From Proteles cristata cristata (Eukaryota; Chordata; Mammalia; Carnivora; Hyaenidae): a DNA stretch of 64,000 bases. Location of the stretch: NCBI GenBank assembly GCA_017311185.1, contig JAESUZ010000420.1, forward strand, positions 930,001 through 994,000, in the 5' to 3' direction. Shown one piece after another: positions 54,430 through 64,000 of this stretch. Both the position numbers and the translations under genes were made by a program. The stretch's first letter is position 1. Each line of letters begins with the position of its first letter. A model generated the notes under the pieces. That model had not been told where the DNA came from. It saw only the letters and a program-made list of their open reading frames with translations, and did not search any database.

Positions 54430-56260
54430 TAATCTCTATGTTTTCCAGGAATTATTCAAACATCGATTTTTCAGTCCATCGCGATGGTCTGCCTACGTGC
54501 CAGGCACTGTACTTGGTGTCGGGGACACACAGGTGAGCAAAAGTAGCTGCTTCTTGCTCTTGTGACTCTTGTCATGCAGGGGAGAAGAAAGACCTAATCA
54601 AGCACAGTGAATAAATAAAGTTAAACGATGGGCGTAAGGAACGCTATGAAAGGGCAGTGCCCTGTACTCTAAGAGAATATAACGCAGTTTGCTTTGGACA
54701 AATAGCGAGAGATGGCATCTACCACGATGCGTCACTTAGAGTGAAGCTGGAAGGGACAGCTGTGCAGGGGCTTGCAGGACACGTTAAAGACTCGGGGTTT
54801 TTTCCTGGGAGAGACAGAGGACTGTTCATTGGCTTTGGCAGAGAGCTCACCTGGTCAGCTTCCTGCTTAGATGTGATCAGCCTGGTTGCGGTGTAAGTAA
54901 AGGAAGGACAAAGGTAGGTCCGTTTAGAGTTCAGGCAGAGAAATTCCCAGTGGCTTAGACTAGTCAGGTAGTGGTGAAGATGGAAGGAACTGGATGATAT
55001 TGGGTGACGTTTGGGAGATACGATTGAAAGGATGTGGCGTTGGCTTACATTTGGGGGCTAGAAGGGCGGGAAGTCAGCCCGAGCTCCTAGGTTTCCGGCG
55101 TGTGTGACCGCATGGGAGATAACGACTCTGCTCACTGGGACAGTGACCACAAGAAGAGCAGGCTCTGGATAGACAGAGGACGTCTGTCCCAGTCAACATG
55201 GCCAGCATGCCCTGTGCCCTCTCTCCTGGAAGATCTGTTACCGCAGTCCGGTGGCTTGGGGTTAGATTTCCCGGCAGAAAACCCAGCTGCCCTGGCTCTA
55301 GCACCTTGTGCTTCTTTATGGTACAGGCATTGGCTTAGTGGCTGAGTCTTAGCCCGCGAGATTCCTTTTCATGGGAGGTTGGCAGTGAGGGCAGGGGAGA
55401 TTTGCTCTGGCAAGAAGCAGGAAGGAGCATTACAGATGCTTCAGGTCACGTTTCCCACCTGTGGAGAAGGCAGGTTTGCGGGGGGGAGAGGGGGGTAGAA
55501 AAATGTGAGGTGGAGACAAACAGAGATGAGAGATCAAGAGAGAAACCTTACTTTGTTGTTGAAATTCGTGAATCCAGGCATGCTTCAGGCCAGTTCGGTC
55601 CGGAGGAGTCCTAGTTACTTGAGCCAGTACATTTCCTTTATGGTTTTAAGCCAGCTTGCGGTAGGTTTCTGATCCCTTTCCATCTGTAACCTACCTGATC
55701 AGTCTGGGGAGAATGAGGTCATTCTCAAAATTGTTGCATTTGAGGTGATTCAGAGACATCTGTGTATAGATATCAAATAGGTGGGTGAATATATTCATCT
55801 GAGTTCCAGGCAGAGGATGGGGCTGGCTGAACGTTGGGAGTTACCAACATAAAGGTGATAATGGAAGCCACGTTCAATGATGATCTCGCGTGGGCAGCAA
55901 GTATCTGGTGCCAAGGGAAGAAGGCTTAGAATCAGGCTTTAAAATTGGGTGAAGAGTACATAACATTGAGCTTGGAAAGGAAATAAAGATGGAGGACCTT
56001 AAAATAAAAATGCAGTTCTAAGGAAGTGAGTTTTAAAAAAGATGGATTGGTCAACCACGTGGAGGGTCACTCAAGGATCCAAAGAGAAGGCTGAAAGCTG
56101 GCCATCTGATTCAGATAAAGCTTGTGAAAGCGCTGGCTTTTTAGGATGCGTCATAGCATTCCGAGAGCTGGGAGACGCCAGATCCAACGTCAAAGACGTC
56201 TTTAAAAGTTCAGATAGAAATGGGTCAGCGGTGAGTTGTAGCTTTTAGGAACTTGGGGAA
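54430..56260 (-). mobile_element. Ancient LINE, probably L2, with decay
   Basis: GTGCCAGGCACTGTACTTGG at the left, then dispersed words such as GGAACTGGATGATATTGGG and GAAGGCTTAGAATCAG follow a long reverse L2-like element. The edges are uncertain. Confidence 0.4.
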
Positions 56261-56299
56261 GCAGCAGTGAGGAAAATGAGTTGCGCATTTAACAGATGT

Positions 56300-57035
56300 T
56301 AACAGTCTTCCATTCTTAGCCAGGCACCACTGGTGCCTGGACGTGGTGAATAACAGGCACTTTTATTTGTGTGCAACTCACAGGCTAGATGGGAAGACAG
56401 ACAAGCAAATGCCAATCACAATTTAGTTTAATAAGTGCGGAATGTGTCTGTTTGTGTGCTTTTGGCTATAAGCAAGAGAAAGCCTAATGAACAGTGACTC
56501 GGGGTATTTAGGTTTTACTTAGCAGGACACCCAGACAGGTGGTCCTGGGGCCGATCCAGCAGTTTGCCAGCATCCAGGCGGTTTCCATTCCTCACTCTGC
56601 CATGACTGGTGGATTTTGAAGTATGCCCGTTGCATCGTGATCTGAAGATGGTAGCTGTAGCTGCAGACCTCCGATCCTTGCGGAAAGAGAACAAGGAAAA
56701 GAGAGGAAAAGTACAAAAGGGCGTTTTCTTCAGGCATTCTTGCCTTTTGTTGGGGAGAAAATTCCTTCCAGAGGACTGCAGCGTATTTTGCCCGTGAATG
56801 AGTCCCGTTCATTTTATTACGTTATCCATTTATTGAAAAGAATCCGTTCAGTAACCACTCTGAGCCAGGCACGGTTGTAGATGCAGAGTCCAACAGTGAA
56901 TAAGAGAAGGGAAGTTCCACTAAAAGTGAGGGGCCCAGTGGGTTAGTCATTTGGGGAAAGAGCGGGTGGTCAGGGCAGAGTGTTGGGGGGTAAGGAATAG
57001 AGTTTGCAAAGGCTTGGAGGAGAGAGGAGACAGAC
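56300..57035 (-). mobile_element. Further L2-like fragments (tentative)
   Basis: CTGAGCCAGGCACGGTTGTAG (about 56860) and GAGTTTGCAAAGGCTTGG (about 57000) are L2-like words. The intervening 56,500-56,650 part may be another old repeat. Confidence 0.35.
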
Positions 57036-57244
57036 ATGGTTCATAAATGTCCAATGGTGGAATGGCTGGATTCTTCTCTTCCGGGGTGTCTGCAGGGTGG
57101 GTAATTGCTGATGGGGGTTGGGGGCTAGAACTGCTGTCCAACCTTGAGGATCTCTGGAGTGTGCTCACATGTCCTGGACTGAAGGTTGTCTTGAGCTACT
57201 ACTATCTTAGAGGAGTGAGCCTTACTGTCTCTGTCGTCGCCTGC

Positions 57245-57248
<4 letters not shown>

Positions 57249-57292
<44 letters not shown>
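57249..57292 (+). repeat. (GT)n microsatellite
   Basis: About 22 GT units followed by ACACATATATATG. Confidence 0.96.
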
Positions 57293-57294
<2 letters not shown>

Positions 57295-57742
57295 ACATAT
57301 ATATGATATATATGGCTCCTTCCCTCTCCCCCCGCCATGGCACATGCCTGCATAGCAACAAGACCCTCTTCTTTCACCCATAGCAGTATTTTTCATGATT
57401 CGCATCCAAATGGATTAACATTCCCGGCTCACCTGCCTCACATGGAGGGAACATGCCCACATGAGGGCTGGCCCCGTTGACGGCTGCCCTGACCACCAAA
57501 ACCCACCAGGGTATTTCTGTGCAGACAGCCCTTGGGAGGCTCTCATCTGGCCTTTTCCCCTCTCAGTTCACAGTGACATCTGTTGGATCCCAGCTGTCGT
57601 TCCGTGTGGCATGCGTGTGCAGGATGGTGCTTGATGCAAGCGTACAGTGGAAGGAAGGAAGAGAGTGGACTCCTGAGGACAGGAGACCGGTTAGGGAGCT
57701 TCACATTTCCTGCCCAGGGCTTCGCCCTGGAGCCTCATCTTA

Positions 57743-57937
57743 TCTTTCCTTTCCTTTCCTTTCCTTTCCTTTCCTCTCCTCTCCTCTCCTCTCCTCTCCT
57801 CTCCTCTCCTCTCCTCTCCCTCTCCCTCTCCTCCCTCTCCTCTCCTCCTCCCTCCCTCCCTCCCTCCCCCTCCCTCCTCCCCTCCCTCCCTCCCCTCCCT
57901 CCCCTCCCCTCCCTCCCCTCCTCCCCTCCCCTCCTCC
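57743..57937 (+). repeat. 195-bp uninterrupted polypyrimidine tract
   Basis: Only C and T: TTTCC units, then TCTCC units, then CCCTC units, with not one purine over 195 bases; it continues with rare G to about 57972. Confidence 0.97.
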
Positions 57938-58175
57938 GCTCCCCTGCCCTCCGCTCCCCTCCGCTCCTCTTCTGTTTCATACGTGTTGGTTTCTTTAGTG
58001 CGTTGGTTTCTTTAGTCTTCCTCTTCTTTTTCTCTGAACAAGGACTTAGGTATGTTTGTTTTATGAAATCAAATGCATGTTTATACTGAGAGTTTCCTTC
58101 TTTTGTCAAGAAACCTCAAGCTGGAAGGAAGGCTGGGGAGACATTTATACATCCCGTTGGTTATTTGCGATCACA

Positions 58176-58179
<4 letters not shown>

Positions 58180-58206
<27 letters not shown>

Positions 58207-58412
58207 TTGGTAAGTTTTATTTATTTATTTTGGGGGCGAGAGAGAGAAAGAGATTGCAAGTGGGAGAGAGGCAGAGAGAGAGGGAGAGAGAATCCCAAGC
58301 AGGCTCCGCACTGTCAGCGTAGAGTCTGATGTGGGGCTCAAACCCATGAACCATGAGATCAAGACCTGAGCTTAAGTGAGATGCTTACCCGACTGAGTCA
58401 CTAAGGTACCCC
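58180..58412 (-). mobile_element. Felid CAN-SINE with a (TTC)n run at its tail
   Basis: (TTC)7 at 58180-58200 leads into the T-run and reverse SINE body; head GAGTCACTAAGGTACCCC is worn. Confidence 0.92.
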
Positions 58413-59149
58413 TATGGCCACTTATTATTATTGTCTTTAATGGACCCAGTTGTATCTAATTCTAAAGGAATTAGAATGAAACGGTGGTTTGGCAGAGTGT
58501 GGTTCTTCCAGGAAACTCCAGCTCATGAAACCGCTTCCTGATGGGAATTCTTCCTGATGGGAATTCGGTTGCAAGTAGGATGACATAACCAGCCCTTTTT
58601 GGGAAAATAAAACTAACCGGCCACCCCCACCCTGAAATTAACCTGCTACCCGTGCACCTTACAGTATAAATTGTTTTCATTAAACTCTGCAGGCGTCTGT
58701 GAGATCTCTGGGCACTAAACCCAGAGCACATCTTTCTCTGTGCTTCTGATGCTATGTGACGGGGGTTATCTGGTCTACCAAAGGTACCAGGTAGCTGACA
58801 GTACTTTCTGACTTGCCGTTCCTTTATGAAAACCGTTTTATTTGTGTATCTCCAGTACACGGTGCACCCACAGCACTCCTCCTGATATGTTCCTTTTGTC
58901 TCATTCTGCTTTGCCTTGTAGCTCATAAGGAAGGAAGCTGGCCTTGTGGGAAATTACCTCAGTCTTTCAGACAAACCCTGCAAGGACATATGGGTGTAGA
59001 GCGACTCGGGGAAGGTCCCAGCATTTCAATGAGCTGTCTCCGCTGCCTTTTGGAAGAAAGAATAAGGTGCCATCTGCCAGATGTTTAGACCGCCTTGTAA
59101 ATAGGGCAAGTAGGTCAGCTCAGGCTCTGAAGACACCTGCTTGGCTATG
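58413..59149. other. Intronic unique sequence
   Basis: A 16-bp direct repeat TTCCTGATGGGAATTC occurs twice in tandem near 58535-58566. No exon recognised. Confidence 0.45.
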
Positions 59150-59300
59150 AATATTGGCTGCACAACCTGTTGGCTATGGGCCTCAAATAAGGTATTGAAC
59201 TTGTTTATGACTCAGTTTCCTCATCTGTAAAATGGGTATATGAGCAGTGCTCCATCACAGGATTGACTTAGGACTAAATGAGTGCATTTAGTCCTATGAA
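59150..59300 (+). mobile_element. MIR
   Basis: ACTCAGTTTCCTCATCTGTAA then AATGGGTATATGAG: MIR core. Confidence 0.78.
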
Positions 59301-59894
59301 GGACTATGAAGGAATGGAATTCACACAGAAAAGCTGACATTTCTGGTGAGCAGTTTGAAGGTGGCACCCTCGGGCCCCCCTGGGGCAAAGCGGAAAATGA
59401 AGTGAAGCCACGGATGACTGTATGGCCAAACTCACGCTGCCCACCTCATCCTTATTTATTCTTTTAATGTAACTATGTTTTCTCAACAGTGAAGTCACCA
59501 CCTGGGCCGGAAGTGGACCGGCTCATAAAGCTCGTTCTCCAATTTTAAAAGAGGTCAGGTCACCATCTACTTCATTAACTCATTATGAATTAAAACAACG
59601 TTTATTGAGTACTTGGGACATTTCGAAATTTAATAACCCCAGGAGGATATTTGGTGGCAGAAACCTGTGGCCATAATAAAGAAGCTTCGTTAGATCTTTT
59701 TAAAAAATATTTTTAAAGACAAGCTTTCCTTTTTTGATTTTTGATTAGATAGTTGTTGGTACTTTTTGCCTTTTTATTTCTCTTCTCCTCTTATTTTTCT
59801 CCTCCCCTTTTCTCTCCCTCTCTCCCTTTATCTTTTCACCCACCTCCCTTCCTTCTTTTTTTCTAGGAACATGTTACACCATGATAGACAATAC
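59301..59894. other. Intronic unique sequence
   Basis: Includes a CT-rich patch at about 59770-59865. No exon recognised. Confidence 0.4.
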
Positions 59895-60048
59895 TTTTTA
59901 AAAAATGTTTATGAGAGAGAGAGAGAGAATGGGGGAGGGGCAGAGAAAGAGAATCCCACGCGGGGCTCGAACTCATGAACTGCGAGATCATGACCTGAGC
60001 CGAAATCCAGAGTTGGATGCTTCACTGACTGAGCCACCCAGGTGTCCC
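59895..60048 (-). mobile_element. Felid CAN-SINE, internally deleted
   Basis: Lacks the CAGGCTCCAGGCTCTGAGC segment of the body. Confidence 0.93.
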
Positions 60049-60309
60049 CACAATGCTTTAAATTCTGAATGGCCACCCTCCTATTTTCCCTGCACCCTAT
60101 TCTAGGGACACAGCGCCTGCCCGCTGTGCGTTGGTACGTAGCATTCCCGAAAGATGGATTTTCACAGGAGCGTCTCAGAGGCCGGAACCATGTCTGGCCG
60201 TCTCTTTTACATGTTCTGTCGCCTGCAGCTGGCCTGTAGCAGCCCCCTGAACATAGTGGTTTACTTAGTGCAAACACAGGTTTGCAAAGTAGCCTCCCCT
60301 CCGCCCCCC

Positions 60310-61330
60310 GCCGCCAACTATTGACTTAATACTTGTTCATCATAGGGGATTTAGAAAACATCAGAAGCGCATGGAGAAAAATTACATTCTCCCCGAATCC
60401 TGTGGTCCCCTGCACTGGCAACAGTGTCTGTATGTGCGGATCCTCTTTCTGGGCACATATATGCATCCACATTTGATTTTTGGTATTATCTCAACCTTGG
60501 GATTATTCTGTATAATTTTCAACCTGTTTTTGTTTTTTCTGCCTAAACATGGAATGTTGACATATTACGATGCTTAAGATGTCATCACCACGGTGGCTTT
60601 CAATTCTTTTTTTTTTTTTTTTTTTTTTTAACTATATCCTGCGGTAAGAAATACATTTTGTATCATGATCTAGTAGAAACTCTTGTGTGTTTTTAAAAAG
60701 TCTCATGAAACCATACTTAATTCTTACTCCTGCTTAACTCTTCCTCTTACTTAACTCTGGTATTTTCTCTTCCTCTATTTAAAAAGCTGGCCATGGCTCT
60801 CAAAAGCTGTTTTTCTGACTTATTAATGATCTGTGACCCATAGTTTGAAAATGGCGTTTTTTACTACTTGAATTTTATTAGCTGTGTAGTTCCTGCTATG
60901 GTTTGGGTGTATTATCTGTATTTAACTGATCCCACATGGTTTCTCTGTTTCCTTAGTCCACACCGCAGTCAACAAATGGATACAGAACCCACACACAGAT
61001 ACACACACTCACTCAGGGTCCTGTCCTGGGCATACACGGCACATAATTATCGGGTCAGAAGGTGAGCAGTGAGCATGATTTTTAGGCTTTTCGTACACAT
61101 GGCTAAATTTCCCTCCTGGAAGCTTCTATAAATATTTACACTCTCGTCAGCGTGTCTGGGGATGCCCACTTCTCCCCGTCCCTCACACGCATGCGCCACA
61201 TCCTTTGAGTGAACTTAGAATCATCTCAAGCACGGAATGAGATTCCTGGCATCACTTGACAGTGAGGGGAGAAATGTTTTCGGCAGCGATGTGTCTCATC
61301 TATGACTGATGATTCCTATTGTGTCTAAAT
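60310..61330 (-). mobile_element. Ancient LINE remnant (tentative)
   Basis: ATTTAGAAAACATCAGAAG at the left and ATTATCGGGTCAGAAGGTG further right follow the same old LINE pattern as 11,076-13,890. A T-run lies at about 60609-60630. Confidence 0.35.
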
Positions 61331-61711
61331 TGTATTATGTTAATGCCCCATGCAAGCTGCCTTGCAGGTGACGTGTACCATTTCTATTTCTCACGGAGGC
61401 CGCCAAGAAGAAATGCGGATTTTAACATCACACGGTGCTCTCTGGATCTACCTGTATGTCTTTGCATTGTCTGTGGTGATGGATCCTGCCACTCAGAAGG
61501 AGTATAGACGCAGTGAGCAGGCACTGTACAATTGTCAGGACGGACTTTGTTTCAAAGGCTCATGCTTTCTGTAGGTGCACTTAATTTCTTATCTGGGGTC
61601 CTTCCTTCTGTACTGACAGGCATGTACTCACATCGAGAGTAAGGCTGTCCTATGTTTAGTTTACAGAAGTCTCATCTGTACAGCAAAATACGTATACAAG
61701 TTCTGTTTTAG

Positions 61712-61929
61712 TTTTTTAATTTTCATTTTGCCTTTTATTTTGCGGGGTGGGGGGAGAGGGTGTGTGTGAGGGAGGGAGGGGTAGAGAGAGAGAGAGAATG
61801 AGAATTTTAAGTAGGCTCCATGCCCAGGGTTGAGCCTGATGCAGGGCTCGATCTCACTCCCCTGGGATCATGACCTGAACCGAAATCAAGAATCTGACAC
61901 TCAACTGACTGAGCCACCCAGATGTCCCA
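61712..61929 (-). mobile_element. Felid CAN-SINE, diverged
   Basis: GTTCTGTTTTAGTTTTT on the left and GTTGTGTTTTATTTTT on the right form an imperfect duplication. Confidence 0.92.
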
Positions 61930-62287
61930 GTTGTGTTTTATTTTTAATGGCAGAGTGTTGGAAGTTCCCTAAGTGTACGTCAGAATGGGGCTGGTTAGGT
62001 AAACTGTGGCACGTCTACGGAAGGCACAGAGTGCCGTTATTGAAAGGAGTGACACCGTGTCACACACACAGGTGTGAAGTCATCTCCAGGATGTGCTGCT
62101 GCCGAGGAAAATGGGTGCAGAGCGGCGTGCAGTGTAGACCCATTACACCGTGAACTGCTCTTGTTTTAAAACCATGGGAGTGTGACTTCAATTAAAAATA
62201 GGTAATAGCAAAAAGTAAAGATTAACCAGCGTATAAGATATTTTAGAAAAACGGCCATAAGAACAATACCTCTCTCGTCCACTACAG
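61930..62287. other. Intronic sequence
   Basis: Includes CTAAGTGTACGTCAGAATGGGG, resembling the end of an old LINE. No exon. Confidence 0.35.
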
Positions 62288-62302
62288 CTACTGTGTTGTT
62301 TC

Positions 62303-62517
62303 TTTTTTTGTTTTTTATTTGTTTTTATTTCTGAGAGAGAGAGAGAGAGAGAACAAGTGGGAGAGGGGCAAAGAGAGGGAGAAACAGAATTTGAAGCAGG
62401 CTCCACGCTCTGAGCTGTCAGCACAGAGCCCGACGCGGGGCTTGAACTCTTAAGCCACAAGATCATGACCTGAGAAGAAGTTGGATGCTTAACTGACTGA
62501 GCCGCCTGGGCACTCCT
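62303..62517 (-). mobile_element. Felid CAN-SINE, first of a tandem pair
   Basis: Left flank ACTGTGTTGTTTCT recurs only after the second copy (about 62742-62755). Confidence 0.94.
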
Positions 62518-62738
62518 CCTTTTTTTTTTTTTTTAGATTATTTATGTATTTTGAGAGATAGAGAGAAAGAGAGAAAGAGTGAGCAGGGAAGGGACAGAGA
62601 CAGAGTGAGAGACAGAATCCCAAGCAGGCTCTGTGCTGTCAGCACCCTTGTGGGGTTCAAACCCACCAACCGTGAGATCATGACCTGAGCCGAGATCAAG
62701 AATCAGATGCTCAACTGACTGAGCCACCCACGTGCCCC
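62518..62738 (-). mobile_element. Felid CAN-SINE, second of a tandem pair
   Basis: Joined head-to-tail with the previous copy inside one shared target duplication. Confidence 0.94.
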
Positions 62739-62759
62739 AAAACTGTGTTGTTTCTGATA

Positions 62760-63265
62760 GAGGCTGTTGACCTGAGTTCTTCCAGAGCAGAGAAAATCCT
62801 TCAAAATCAAACAGATACTTGGAAAGGGTTAACACACCTTCCCGAATGGTTCATCATCCACTTCTACTCCGTTTATACCCAGGCAGAGCCTGCATCATTC
62901 AGTCATACTTAATCTATTTAGAGGGAGCCTTTTCAAAGCTGAATTATGCCAGTTGGTACCCCTCGTGACTAGAATTACGGTAGGCTTCGAGGGTGGCTGC
63001 TCATAAGTGTTTTATGGAAGACGAGAGCTCGGTAGACTTGCAAGTGTGTGCGTCCACCTGTGGGCACCCTTTAAAGTGATGGAAGTCAGAATTTATGACT
63101 TTAACGTCACAGACCTGGTGGAAAGGCTGGGGTGAGCTGGGAGGCCGGATGTGTGGCCAGGCGTGGAGACCCTCGAAGTAGCCATTATCCACGTCACACG
63201 ACTTGTCACCTGACGTTAATCCTGCTCTTCTGTTCTGGTTGGATTTTCAGTAGGTTTATGTTCCA
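62760..63265. other. Intronic unique sequence
   Basis: No repeat or exon recognised. Confidence 0.4.
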
Positions 63266-63420
63266 GTTTTCGAGTCATTCTGACCCCAGCTCGAATCTCA
63301 CATCTGCCACATTGTAGCTTGGGCATGTGACCTTGGGCACAATTGCTCGACCTCTCTGAACTTGATCTTGCAAAGCGGAAAGCAGAATACCTTTGCCATA
63401 TTGGGCTAACGGAGATACAT
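63266..63420 (+). mobile_element. MIR
   Basis: CCAGCTCGAATCTCACATCTGCC, then CATGTGACCTTGGGCA and CGACCTCTCTGAAC: MIR core. Confidence 0.82.
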
Positions 63421-64000
63421 TCGATGCCTTGGTAGATACTAAAGAGGTAAAGCTGTGATGGTGCTCTGGGAAGAGAGGACTTCAGTTAGGAAGGTGTTAG
63501 TGGGAGTTGATAAAGGCCCTCTGGGCTTTATTTAGGAGCAAAGGATCAGAGACTCAGGGGGTGAAGTGGCTGTAGAAGCCAAGATTCCAGAAGAGCCTCC
63601 ACCTTAAAAAGGTTTAGGCTGGATTTTTGCATGGGCATCAATGAAGGGTCTGGAGAGGTGGGGCCCCCTGAAGAGTCAGGCTGGGAGAGAGGGAAGTAGG
63701 AGTTCCTTCCTGAAAAAAGAAATGGGACACGTTGCTTGGACACTGACCCCAGACACCTGCTGGCGTGAAAACCCGGCCGTTTCCTGCATTGGCCATAGCA
63801 TCTGTATCATGTATGTGTATTGAACTCTCCGAAACGAACCCCATAGCACACCTGCATCGTTCTCATTCAGGAGATGCGGGAAGCACGGCATAGACTCAAG
63901 TTCACCCTAGTGCCTGCCTCTCACACCCCCGCCCCCTTCTAAGGAAGTGTAGTGAGGTCTACCAATACCACCTGGTAGGCAGAGAAGCAGTAAAGGAGGA
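63421..64000. other. Intronic unique sequence to the window end
   Basis: No repeat or exon recognised. Confidence 0.4.

Larger units (their letters stand above)
27174..64000 (+). other. HS3ST4: HS3ST4 intron 1, 5' part
   Basis: All sequence after the donor reads as intron. No second sulfotransferase exon appears on either strand: no frame holds the expected continuation of the domain after GLEWYR. The intron of this gene is very long in other mammals, so the absence of exon 2 here is expected. The first 7 kb is low in repeats and the remainder is rich in SINE, L1, L2 and MIR copies. Confidence 0.9.

Noticed and set aside
57477..58109. ORFs on both strands over the polypyrimidine tract
   Set aside because: Ser/Leu/Pro or Arg/Glu/Gly runs forced by the simple repeat.
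1..64000. Regularly spaced repeats resembling a CRISPR array
   Set aside because: The repeats are about 200-bp dispersed SINEs in both orientations with target duplications, in a mammalian genome.

Overview
This is a window of nuclear genome from a cat-family carnivore. The main clue is about 55 copies of the roughly 200-bp tRNA-derived CAN-SINE whose head reads GGGCGCCTGGGTGGCTCAG and whose tail is a CT-rich tract followed by AAATAAATAAA; this head-and-tail combination is typical of Felidae. Older carnivore SINEs, MIR, L2, L1, MaLR (MLT1) LTRs, MER2 and MER5-type DNA transposons form the older layers. There are no bacterial, phage or organellar features. No tRNA, rRNA or snRNA gene was recognised.

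One protein-coding gene is present: the first exon of HS3ST4 (heparan sulfate glucosamine 3-O-sulfotransferase 4) on the + strand. Coding runs 26437-27173 and ends at a consensus splice donor (CAG|GTAGGA). It lies in a CpG island of about 2 kb (about 25,580-27,560). Everything upstream is intergenic or promoter-flanking DNA. Everything downstream to 64,000 is the start of intron 1. The rest of the sulfotransferase domain must lie in a later exon outside the window.

Layout: 1-24,107 is intergenic and dense in SINEs. It includes a MER2 transposon (489-838), a 5'-truncated L1 (9679-10269), an old LINE mosaic cut by many SINEs (11,076-13,890), and a solo gammaretrovirus-like LTR (20889-21522, 4-bp target duplication) lying inside an older MLT1. 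From 24,108 to 34,320 only one degraded SINE is seen, and this interval holds the promoter, the CpG island, exon 1 and the proximal intron with likely conserved non-coding blocks. From 34,321 to 64,000 the intron is again SINE-rich, with two L1 fragments that each carry SINE insertions, L2/MIR remnants, three long GT microsatellites and a 195-bp pure polypyrimidine tract.

The most interesting observations are in the HS3ST4 5' region. A GGC repeat is read by a small upstream ORF as polyglycine and by the open HS3ST4 frame as polyalanine. Three in-frame upstream ATGs could extend the N-terminus. No wholly new multi-gene system is visible; the remaining findings concern repeat biology and candidate cis-regulatory DNA.
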